Of a DNA stretch of 22,564 bases, positions 1 through 9,093 are shown in pieces; position 1 is the stretch's first letter, and each line of letters begins with the position of its first letter. A program made the translations under genes and the position numbers. The notes beneath the pieces were generated by a model. That model saw nothing but the letters and a program-made list of their open reading frames with translations, ran no database searches and had not been told where the DNA came from. Origin of the DNA: Hypsibius dujardini (Eukaryota > Tardigrada > Eutardigrada > Parachela > Hypsibiidae); NCBI GenBank assembly GCA_001579985.1, contig LRSR01008057.1, positions 1 through 22,564 on the forward strand. The letters are read 5' to 3'.

Positions 1-1482
1 GTGACTCGCGTGTGAAAGTGGCGGACGCCCGCAGCTTCGCCGTAGACGCCGTGCCCAAGGGCAGTTTACGCGACTTCACACGTGCCGTCCATTTGATCGT
101 CTCCAACCCGCACTGGGGCATCAGGTAAATCACATTTTTTTTCGACACCTTCAGTACAGAATCTTTTAATTGTTTGACTGCAGAGCTCTCGATCGTGAGA
201 GTAAACCTGCAGCAGCCAAAGAGGACGTGTTCTACCTCGAAAGTGACTATGCCTCGAAGGGATTCATCTGCCGCATGAAGGAAGCCGTGGCTACTCTGTT
301 GTTCAAGATTGCTCTGGCTGTGCTTGGTAGGCTCGTTGGTTGACCTTCAATACTGCATAAGAGCGTGTTGATAGTTTTCTCAATTTTCAGGTGCTACCTT
401 GCTAGCGGGATTCATCGTGGCTGCGTATCGCTTTTTTGAGCGACGAACCAAGCGGCAAGATGAGGTGTACGAAATGGTCAACCAAATTATCGGTAAGCCT
501 TCCCATGAGCTCCAGATTGCAGACGGAACTGCTCAATCCCAAACCATATTAAATGTTACAGGTACCGTGAAGCAGGATTACGAATCGGCCAAGAAGTCCG
601 GCAAAGAGCCGACCGGCAGCGTCTTGAACCATATCCGAGACGCCATCCTGCCCCACGGACCGGAGCGCAAGCGGATCCTCTCCGTCTGGGATGACGCTGT
701 CGCATATGTCAACACCCATGAGTCTCGCATCGGTCTGCAACAGAAGCAGGTACAGGGGGAGGACTTTGAAGTGTGGAACTGGCTGCAGCCGGAGTCGCCC
801 TCGCAGGATTCTTCCTCCGCCGAACAGACCGTTCCGGACTCGCCAGTGGGCAAGTCCACTCGATCGGCCGCCGCGAGCACCAGCTCAGCGGTGAATGGAT
901 CCGGACGCGGTCGCTTGACTCGTGCTCGTCTCTGGGGAGGAGGACGTAAGTAGCGAATCGGGTCCACTGATTTTGGCAGTTGTCAGAGACGCCCTAAATA
1001 AACAAGTGTTGTTGTTTGGTGCTTCAGCCATTCCGGCGCAATCGATCATGCCGGAAAACATCACAGCGGCAACGCCTTGCCTGAAAGTGCGCGGGATGTT
1101 CAACGGCGTGGAGGAGAACCAAAATGATGTGGCCGTCTGGTCCGCTGAGGTGACTGAGGCTATTCTGGAACGTTGCCATAACGTCGCACGAATCCTTGAC
1201 GTTGAGGTGGAACCGACGTCCGATGAGGTACAGACTAGAGAGAACTAGCTTTTGTTTGATTTTTTCTTTGCCTCTCACACATTTCTCGTTTGTTTTCAGG
1301 GAATCGTCTACGTCAAGCTCGCTACCAACGAAGACGCCCGCAACGCCTACATGGCGCTGCATGGACAGTACTTTGACGGCCGCCATGTCACGGTGAAATT
1401 CCTCAAGCTGGACCGCTATCACCAGCGTTTCCCCGATGCAATCAAGAAGAATGTCCCTCTGGTGGCGTCGAAGCGTTGGTAG
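1..1482 (+). CDS. LEMD3: MAN1/LEMD3 inner nuclear membrane protein, 3' part
   Basis: Partial gene, cut at the left edge; 377 residues are visible. Exons 1-124 (frame starts at base 3), 184-326, 391-492, 562-945, 1028-1227 and 1300-1482 join in frame at GT-AG sites. The order is: nucleoplasmic or lumenal segment with SNPHWGIRALDRES, a hydrophobic span (TLLFKIALAVLGATLLAGF) fitting the second transmembrane helix, the MAN1/Src1 C-terminal winged-helix domain (VYEMVNQII ... RKRILSVWDDAVAYV ... DFEVWNWLQPES), a Ser-rich linker, then a C-terminal RRM-like domain (TPCLKVRGMFN ... GIVYVKLA ... ALHGQYFDGRHVTVKFLKL). Family knowledge: MAN1 binds lamins and chromatin through its LEM domain (outside the window), and its RRM-like domain binds R-Smads to damp BMP/TGF-beta signalling. 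The RRM separates it from LEMD2, which lacks one. No polyadenylation signal is obvious close to the stop. Identity is seen in the sequence; Smad binding is inferred. Confidence 0.9.
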
Positions 1483-3016
1483 ACCACAACCCTTGCCGCC
1501 CACTTCCTCCGGACCACTTCTTCCGGAAATGCACTATGAATCCAGAGACTACCCTACCCGATCATGTATCCCGTATGGCTTGATGCACCGTCGCGACATC
1601 ATCTCAGCTCTCGTTTTACGTTCCCCCTTTTTAGTCTGAAACGCGCACTGGCATCCTTTTTTTTTGCCTAGTGTTTTAGGTGGACACCCCTTTTCCCTTC
1701 TAATTGTCGGATTATCTGCATTTAGCTGTATTTTAGTGGGCTTCTTATGTTTGTGCCATCTGATCTAATACTACCCTATATCTCGCTGCTTGCATTCAAT
1801 CAAGGAATCAATGAATGTCTGGACGTGTACTAGTACTTGTACGTACAAATGATCCAAGGAGGCCATCACTAATCATTTGCACTGCTCAAGACGGCAACTG
1901 GCAATTCTAGTATGGCTTCTTCACACTGTCCCATCGAAGATTTAATTTGCTAGTAACTGGCCTGAGCCGAAAATTTCTTGAAGCCAGGGGGCGGAGCTCC
2001 GGGTTACGTCTGAAATCACTCTTAAAGTTTCCGGCTCCATTATGAGCTATGAGGAGAAGTCTGTATTTCGGCTCACCCTCTACTTGGTCAATCAATTGGC
2101 TCACTCATGGGTTTCTCTTTGATGGCAGGTGCATACTCGTTCGATTTCCATAAGTGCTATAGTATACTACGATATAATACAGAAAATCAAACAATCAAAC
2201 ACATGTCATCAAAAAGAAACCCCATTGGTGAACCGATTTATCGACTAAGTGGAGGGTGAACCGAAATACAGATCTCACCTCATACTAGTGTTGGTCGCAA
2301 GCTTTTCCCTCCTAAGCTTTTCTGCTGACGCTAAACGATTGTAAAATAAATTTCCGATGTGATAGTGTCAAGAAACAGCACTAGCGTTGCTAGCAGCCCG
2401 GAATATTCCAGGAAAAGTGGACGGTACAAGTCCCGAAATGAGAATTGTAGATTGTCGAATTCAAACTTGAAGCTCAATTGTAAACCCTGTGTAAAGCAAG
2501 AGAATAATGCTTAACTCACCCGGTCTTTCTTTCCATGTACCCATATGAAGAATTCTGATTTCTAACCTACCCAAGCTGAGTGACCAACACTTAGTACATC
2601 CGGACGACGCCGTGGCGCACCAATTGAATGATTTCTTGAGTTTCTGCCATTATCGGAGGTAGATGTTATCAGTGCCCCCACTAACCAGGGCGTGGACAGT
2701 GGTCACTCTTTGTGTTTCTCTCTCGCTCTCTGTATGCTCTAATCGATCTTAACGACTTTGCTCTGCATTCGAGCTCGGATCGTCTGCAACTTCCGACACG
2801 AAGATCAGTCTCGAAAGTTGCAACGTGAGTGCTGCATTGAGTGCTCTCTCCCGTTTCTGCATTAAAATCCCCATACAAAGTCCCTACAAATCCCTGATTG
2901 TGACACCATTCACCACTTCAAGGTGCCGGAAAAGGATCGCGCAATCACCGATTTCCTTTTCATTTTACGCATATCCAACAGAGAATAAAAAGCAAAGAAA
3001 GATGAAAGGAGACGGT
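1483..3016. other. Intergenic region between convergent LEMD3 and RPS6
   Basis: About 1.5 kb separates the two stop codons. No open frame here resembles a protein or links to a splice-site chain. It should hold both 3' UTRs. It contains the imperfect inverted repeat at 2049-2285 and, just before that, a 20-base motif shared with 15911-15930. The remainder shows nothing I can name. Confidence 0.6.
2049..2285. repeat. Diverged inverted repeat, MITE-like foldback
   Basis: Bases 2049-2131 and the reverse complement of about 2202-2285 align over some 84 positions with roughly 15 mismatches and one gap (about 80% identity by eye). The best core is CTGTATTTCGG followed by TCACCCTC. A spacer of about 70 AT-rich bases lies between the arms. 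The structure fits an old foldback or MITE-type element without coding capacity. No clear target-site duplication was found. Confidence 0.6.
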
Positions 3017-5320
3017 CTACTTTTTCTTCGCTGCTCCAGATTGCTTGGGTGGTGCGGCCGCTGCCTCCTTCTTGGCTGGGGCCGGAGCTGCAGCCTTCTT
3101 CGCCGGGGCCTGCTCCTTGGCAGCAGCAGCCACTGGGGCAGCCTTCTTCGGTGCAGCCTCCTTGGCCGGCTTGCTGTCACCCTTTCCCTTAGCAGCAGGG
3201 GCTGCGGCGGCGCTCTTGGCCTGAACAGCCGGCGCTGCCGCACCCTTCTTGGCGGCGGGCTGGTCTGACTTCTTGGCGCCACCGACCACCTGAAGAGCTG
3301 CTTCCGGAGCCTGAATCCATTTACAAATCACAAATTAAATATACAGGCCATAGGAAAATATAAATGAATTTACTATAAATTTACGTAGGCAACAAATTAA
3401 TTATCCGTTTTAAAACACATAACAAACTGAGCCATAGAAAATAAAACGGCGCACTTTTCCGCTTACCTTGGCGGGCACCTTGCCAGTCTTCTTCGGGGCC
3501 TTTTCTGTGACCGACGGCTGGGGAGTGGTCTTTCCAGTGTCTGAACTGCGGGAAGCACTGCTGCGTCGACGCTTGGCCGATTCTTTCCGCTCCTTCTCCT
3601 CCTTGACCCGCTGGGTGAGCAGCTTAGCGTACTCTGCAGCCTCGCCCTTAGACTTCTCTGCGCGCTTCTTCTTGAGAGAAACTCGGAAACGTTTCCGCTG
3701 CAGCCGACGGGGGGTGATCAGACGCTGAATCTTGGGCGCCTTAGTCCGCAGCTTCTTTCCTACGGAACGGAATCAGAATGTAACGACAAGAACTTCCGCA
3801 ACTTGACCAGGCTATAATGAATCGAAATGTACTTCACTGAACTCGTCAATAGATCAATCAAGCAAGCAGTTTCGAAATAATAAAAACAAATAGACAATAT
3901 ATCAATCAACGAATGCATCACTGATCAATCGTTAACCAATGCAACCGAAATAATCAACCGATCAACGCCGCCAATCTAGCCAAAACTGGAAAGAAAACAT
4001 TCCACACCTTCCTTCTCCTTCAAAGGCCGACGGACGACAAACTGTCGCACATCATCATCCTTGGTAAGATTGAAGAGTTTGCGGATATGGCTGGCTCTCT
4101 TCGGTCCCAGACGACGGGGCACGACCTTGTCAGTGATGCCGGGGAGCTCTCCCTCACCTACCATGTTTAGAAAAAAACGCGCGAATGTAGAAGATCAGCC
4201 AATTTGGAGACCAAAACATTCCAACCGACGATATTCGCATGAACTAACCTTTCTTCGTGATCACCAGACTCAGCACGCTCAGCGAAGAGTCGACGATGCA
4301 GCCGTGCACGGACTTTCGCTTGCGCTCACCAGTGCGCCTGGGACGGTAGCACGAGACTCCCTTGGCCATCAGCAGGCGCACTCGACCGGTGGTGAGGACT
4401 CCCTGCTTCATGGGGAAGCCCTGCTTGTCATTGCCTCCCGCGATGCGGCAAGTGTATCCCTGCAAAGCATTATTCAATCAAGCAATCGACCTATAAGTTT
4501 GTAGGCGCATGAAACAAAACAAAAATAAATTTGTTTAAATTTATCACTCATATTACTTCTGCTAAAGAAATTATTTTAATTATAAACCAATGACTAGAAA
4601 TCAGAATAGTAAAGAATTGCAATTGATTTGATGTGGTCTCTGCTTTAGTTGATTAACTAAAGCAGAGACCACATCAAAGCAAAGACGAAGAGTGAGTGAA
4701 TAGAAACAACTCTGGAACGTATACAAGCAGCAAAGATAGCCTAATCCGATGAACAATCATTGAGTCATGTCTGCCCAATAGTTTGAGAACGCCGACAAAT
4801 TCGAGTTTCAAAAAGGGAATGAAAATCAAGAAGGAATCAATTTTTTCACCCTGTAACTGCAATTCTCCCCTTCCTGCAAGTGTTTTAAGATCGGTCTGAC
4901 CGATTTAATTAACGCTAAAAATCAGACTTCTATCCCAGGAAGAAAAATAAAACAAATATGCAGGATCGAATGGGAAAAACAGGACCATCATCAGAGACTT
5001 TCTCAAAGACGTCCTCAAAGAATACACCAGCACAACGCACCTTCCACTCATCTCCCAGGCTGTCCATGGCCACTTCATTGCCCATGCGACGGTCGTAGAA
5101 AAAGCGCACTTTATGCTCATCCTCAATCTCGATGAGCTTCTGGGCGCCGGTGGCCGGATAAGCGATGTTCAACTGGAAAACACACAAAACACCCGGTGAA
5201 CAGCCACGTGAAGGAAATGAAGAAACATCTGGCGCTGAGATGAAATTCCAGTGGCCCCAATTCCGGCCCCAATTCCCCCAAGGTGTGGGAAATTCCGTCG
5301 GGAAGACAGCCTACCTTCAT
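3017..5320 (-). CDS. RPS6: 40S ribosomal protein S6 with Ala/Lys-rich C-terminal extension
   Basis: Small-subunit ribosomal protein eS6. Exons (minus strand): 5320-5315, 5172-5041, 4459-4249, 4157-4008, 3759-3467, 3310-3017; 361 residues. The first coding exon is just ATGAAG, an arrangement I recall from other animal RPS6 genes. Hallmarks include [70 protein letters not shown] and [17 protein letters not shown]. The S6-kinase-type site RRRSSAS survives at about residues 230-236. Typical animal RPS6 has about 249 residues and ends shortly after that site. Here a Lys/Pro stretch and then a whole last exon add about 110 residues made of AK, AAP and PAKK repeats, like the histone-H1-like tails of some insect ribosomal proteins. 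Intron 2 carries a perfect hairpin (4627-4678). I saw no clear terminal oligopyrimidine start site upstream. Identity is certain; the role of the tail is unknown. Confidence 0.96.
4627..4678. repeat. Perfect 24-bp inverted repeat with 4-base loop (intron 2 of RPS6)
   Basis: The arms 4627-4650 and 4655-4678 are exact reverse complements, separated by GATT. The core reads GTGGTCTCTGCTTTAG on the left arm. It lies inside RPS6 intron 2, so the pre-mRNA could fold into a 24-bp stem with a tetraloop. It is shorter than a usual microRNA precursor. A recent foldback insertion is another explanation. Confidence 0.9.
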
Positions 5321-5862
5321 GGTGATCCAAAATAGGGATGATAATCAGGGAAAATCCAGCAGGAAATGATGGAGGACCGCTAGTTTGACGGTGGGTTCGC
5401 TGCTGGAGAAAAATCTTCAGTCTGTTGCTCACTGCAAAGTGCGCAAAGATGCGCGTGCGAATAGTCGCTGCAGCAATACCGGTTTGTGGGCGGAGTTCGA
5501 GTGTTAATATCGCAAAAGGGGCAGAGCCTTAGTTTAGCCCCGCCTTTTGTTCCCTGCGACTGTTTGCAGGGCCCCTGGACGCCGCGCAATAATTGGCAGT
5601 TGACACAATCATTCAGCGCTCCATTAGAACAATCCCAACTCATTCAGTACCAATTATGAAGACGAATCTTTAATTATGTTTTAATTTCAAGTCGTTTGAA
5701 AAATAAATTGAAGCCGGGACATAAATCTTGGGCTTTTTGGTGGTGGTGGAGAGAAAACTGTATTGCCCCCAAAACAGTGCAAGTGCAATAAAAAAATAAA
5801 AAATAAAAAGAAGGCATAAATGCAGGCATAAATAATTGCAATAAAACTAATGGGAAAGCATG
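5321..5862. promoter_or_regulatory. RPS6 upstream region and DCLRE1C 3' flank
   Basis: This 542-bp gap follows the Artemis stop and precedes the RPS6 start, both genes reading on the minus strand, so it must hold the Artemis 3' UTR and the RPS6 promoter and 5' UTR. On the minus strand an ATTAAA (5669-5674) lies about 190 bp after the Artemis stop and could be its polyadenylation signal. An A-rich stretch on the plus strand (5788-5812) is a possible low-complexity boundary. No core promoter element is convincing. Confidence 0.45.
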
Positions 5863-7374
5863 CTAATTTTGACTAGGTTTGGTCTTCTTGAATGGGACAT
5901 TGAGGACGGCCAACGGCTCTTTGTGTGGAAAGAGGCCGCCACAGGTGGCGTCCTCTACTTCATGGAGATCAGAGTGCGATGGTTTAGCTTTCCAACTTGG
6001 AGCGCTTTCGGTTCCGTCGTAACGCCGTTTGAGGTAAGGCAAGGTAACGGGCGGTTGGCTAGCCTTTCGTTGCTTCATTAAGAGATCATTTAGTTCCTGC
6101 AAGGGGAATATTTTGAAGTTTCCTTCGAAGCGAACTTCCTTTCGCTCTGCAAGGTTGTTACTTGTTGGGCGGCAGCCATAGATAGCTTATAGGGTTGGAC
6201 GCAAGGCACAATGCTGTCCGGCTGAACGAACCCAATGAACTCGACCAATTCGTTGTAAGATGAATGCATCGAGAAGCAGATCTTGAGGCGGTTTGGTTGG
6301 ACCTTCCGAACGGTTGGGCATTTCCCACCGTCAGCGTTGATTTTGATGTAGCCCAAAACGCAGAGCTTGATCGTCAGGGCGTTGTTACTCGTTCTCTTCT
6401 CCCAGCATTCGTTAGAATCTTTTTTCTGTGGCAGAAAAGGAAAACAGCAACATTCAGCAAGGGCTTGACTATGGACTCGTACACAGAAGGGAAACAATGA
6501 TTGAAAGAGGTTATGTCGATGCACGCGACAGACAGATTGACCGGCCGACATACAGACCGACAGACAAACAAGAATACAGGCAGGCAGGTAGACAGACAGA
6601 CAAGCAAATACAGACATAGACATACAGGCAGGCAAACAGACAGACAAGCATATAGATAGACAAACAGACAGTCAGACAACTTTACAACGAGGAAGACACA
6701 CAGACAAAAAACGCACTCGACCACAAGCATGGAATTTGGTGCTACTGCCATCCAGAGTGAAGGCCCCCGTGGTATCTTCCACGTCTTGGTAGAGAGCCAA
6801 TTTAGCACGACCAACATGCATCTATACCAAAACAAACTTGCCAGCTTAACCCAGTTGATCTTAATCGAATGGAATAATGACAACGATGCGACGAGAGTTA
6901 TTCATACCTTTTGGTTGAATGTTCTCTTGAGTTCCAGAAAGACCGCCTCGTATCCCAACTGCGTTTCGCTCTCGAAGAATATCGAAGCATTTGGGTACTT
7001 TTTCAAATGGCTGGTGATGCTTTCAGAGATTCTTCGGATTGATACGTCCCGAGACGGTATGGTCGGAGCCTGGCGTGTGAAAAATGTGGTGTCCAGGTAA
7101 AGGCACTTCGGGGCCACAGGAAGTCCGGCCAGTTTTTGGACTGTTCCTTCGTATATACGGAAATCGCCGGTATAGATCACTGTCCCGTTGTGACCGTCGA
7201 AGACGAACATCACACTGCCCGGGCAGTGACCGGCAGGTAACAGAGTCACACAGATTCTATATGGCCCCTAGAATCGACGAAAAAATATATTAGCATCTGT
7301 GCATTACCGTACGCACTAGTACAAAAATTATTCGTGCATGTAGTCATTTCCATTTGTGTGGTTGCATATTTTCG

Positions 7375-7420
<46 letters not shown>

Positions 7421-8446
7421 CCTGTCTGCCTGTCTGCCTGTCTGCCTATCTGCCTGTCTGTCTGTCTGTCTGTCTGACAGTTCGTCCATCTGCCTGTATG
7501 CTTGTGTCTGTCTGTGTTTGTCTGCCTGCCTGTCTGATCAAAATATCATCCCCCTCAAAATACTGTACATGTACAGTATGAATGAATACCTTCTTGCCGT
7601 CATTGTGATCCGGCACTGAAAGATCATGCGGGTGGTTGGGACGCAAGACTTTCTATAAACGAAAGTAGCCGCTTAAAAAACACAAATTTCATAATACACT
7701 GGGAGCGGCCACCATGCCCCACTACTTTAACAATTTTGACGTACAATTTTCAACATCACTTCCTCTGGCACTTGGAAAATTTTGTTGCGCGAGGTAAGAA
7801 GGTTGTGTGAGAATTCCGAACAATAAATCCGAGCGTTATCCCTGTATATATAACATAGTTAGTTTGACAATCTATTCTTCAGTGATTACCGGCACTAGAT
7901 CATCTGGCTTTCTACCATACTGATAGGTATACTGATCAATCAATGAAATTCAAAACCAATGAAAATCCACCGGTCGTTCAGACACCGAAGTGGATTATCA
8001 CTAATAGTGCAATCAATCCTCAACAGGCCGCAAAATTTAACAATGAACAGCTTCGCCTCAATCGATCGATTGATTGATTGATTGGTCTATTGATCAATTT
8101 TTCGATCGATTGATTGATCGATTGATCGTTCGCTTCTTCCACGCTTCCAAACAACCAAATATTTTGATGCCCATGCACTTGTGTTGACCAAGACCAACCT
8201 CGACATCAGGCAACGTGCAAATGCCTCACTTCGGAATCCATTCATGTGGTCTAAAGAATATTTTTTAAATAAAGTTCCATATGGAATAAGACTGTATGAG
8301 CCACACAATGAATGAACTATATAATTCGCTTTCTCACCCAAGTGACAATGCGACAGGAAAAATATGGACGACCGCAAATTCTGCCCTGTGAAGTTATCAA
8401 CCGATATTCCTGGATACTCCGATATAATCCCGTTAAAAACACTCAT
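5863..8446 (-). CDS. DCLRE1C: Artemis, SNM1C-type metallo-beta-lactamase/beta-CASP nuclease
   Basis: Nuclease that opens hairpins and trims ends in non-homologous end joining. Exons (minus): 8446-8338, 8250-8199, 7841-7745, 7652-7590, 7267-6908, 6821-6717, 6425-6162, 6096-5863; 427 residues. The start follows the family N-terminus (MSVFNGIISEYPGISVDNF) rather than an ATG 14 codons earlier. Metal ligands are H33, H35, D37 and H38 in SHCHLDHM (completed across the intron 1 junction), H121 in LPAGHCPGSVMF, D142 in YTGDFR, D166 in LYLDTTF and H258 in FHACGR. These first positions coincide with human numbering. Further matches: RIYCSEFSHNLLTSRNKIF, and CFSMHSSYNELVEFIGFV near residue 325. The human protein has 692 residues; here only about 77 follow the catalytic core, so most of the regulatory tail that binds DNA-PKcs and ligase IV is missing. 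Introns 4 and 6 carry complementary CAGA-type repeats. The exon 2 donor GTTGGT is weak but is supported by phase and alignment. Confidence 0.9.
6523..6680 (+). repeat. Interrupted (CAGA)n tract in DCLRE1C intron 6
   Basis: On the plus strand this stretch is built from CAGA, CAGG, CAAA and CATA units with frequent interruptions. It lies wholly in intron 6 (6716-6426) of the minus-strand gene, so the transcript carries the complement, TCTG-type units. The absence of stops produces long open frames of Cys, Val, Ser and Leu that are not proteins. Confidence 0.85.
7376..7535 (+). repeat. (TCTG)n microsatellite in DCLRE1C intron 4
   Basis: TCTG and TCTGCC units run almost without break from 7376 to about 7475, then more loosely to 7535. 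The tract lies in intron 4 (7589-7268). Its orientation is opposite to that of the tract at 6523-6680, so the two are complementary within one pre-mRNA. Confidence 0.9.
7561..7578. repeat. 18-bp perfect palindrome in DCLRE1C intron 4
   Basis: TACTGTACATGTACAGTA equals its own reverse complement. It lies just inside intron 4, about a dozen bases from the exon 4 donor site. It may be chance in AT-rich DNA or a protein-binding site; nothing in the context decides. Confidence 0.7.
8060..8130. repeat. GATT/AATC tetranucleotide cluster in DCLRE1C intron 2
   Basis: A run of GATT units with GATC interruptions, so that parts can fold on themselves (GATCGATTGATT against AATCAATCGATC). It lies in intron 2 (8198-7842). 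The same family recurs at 9422-9487, 14249-14268, 15077-15108, 17687-17760 and 22324-22344. Confidence 0.8.
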
Positions 8447-9093
8447 TTTAAAACAAGACCAATTTGAGGGCGGGGAATGGAATTTCAAACACGTTGCGAT
8501 TTTGGCAACCGTTCAATCGAAACTGTCACAAATGTATATTCAATTACACTAGTATGCTATGCTGTACTCTACTATAATATACCATTACTATACTATACTA
8601 TACTGTACTATAATATACCATTACTATACTATACTATACTATACTAGTATACTATACTCATATTCCAGTACAGAAAGTTACCCATTGGATTGACTGATGT
8701 CACTCGCGCATATCGGCACAATCAAATTATTTGCTGAGTACGATTTCATTACTGTATATTGTCTGGTTGGTTGGTTGATTTACTGTACTTGATTAGATTT
8801 TTGAACCCCTGCCCCACCTCTTTGCCCGACACCCTGGACCCCCAAACAAACATCTTGATTTTTACTCGCACTGTTTTACGTGTATTCTATTTTTGAATTA
8901 GGAGTGCATTATTATATCATTACTCTGTAGATTTGTAGGATATTTTATGATAAAAAAAGACCCGAATTTTGCAAGACGCATCGCGCGGAAGTGCGCATCC
9001 GAAAGCCATCCGATGGAATGCAAGTGATGTGATCCTCTTAAAGGATTGCAATTTTAGCGGATTATTCGGAACGGTCTTCCCTGTCCTGTCTCC
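8447..9093. promoter_or_regulatory. Shared divergent promoter region of DCLRE1C and TFIIB
   Basis: The 647 bp between the two start codons must hold both 5' UTRs and promoters. It contains a TA-rich array (8552-8660) and, nearer to TFIIB, a GC-richer part with GCATCGCGCGGAAGTGCGCATC (split here as GCATCGCGCGG and AAGTGCGCATC, about 8978-8999). CGGAAGTG resembles an ETS-family site, which is common at animal housekeeping promoters. The assignment of elements to either gene is inference. Confidence 0.45.
8552..8660. repeat. TA-rich array with internal duplication
   Basis: The region is built from TATAC and ACTAT pentanucleotides. A longer unit beginning ACTATAATATACCATTACTA occurs twice (from about 8571 and 8608), so the pentamer tract has itself been duplicated. 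It sits about 100 bp upstream of the DCLRE1C start. Confidence 0.8.

Noticed and set aside
2965-3282. Arg/Pro-rich minus-strand frame
   Set aside because: It is a frame-shifted shadow of the RPS6 Ala/Lys tail; the in-frame exon links to RPS6 exon 5 with the correct phase.
6374-6883. Minus-strand open frames rich in Cys, Leu, Val and Ser (also 6090-6647)
   Set aside because: They run through the CAGA/TCTG repeat of DCLRE1C intron 6. Only the parts that align to Artemis (6821-6717 and 6425-6162) are coding, and exon 6 uses another frame.
7354-7619. Plus-strand Cys-rich open frames that look like small secreted proteins
   Set aside because: They are a translation of the (TCTG)n microsatellite in DCLRE1C intron 4.
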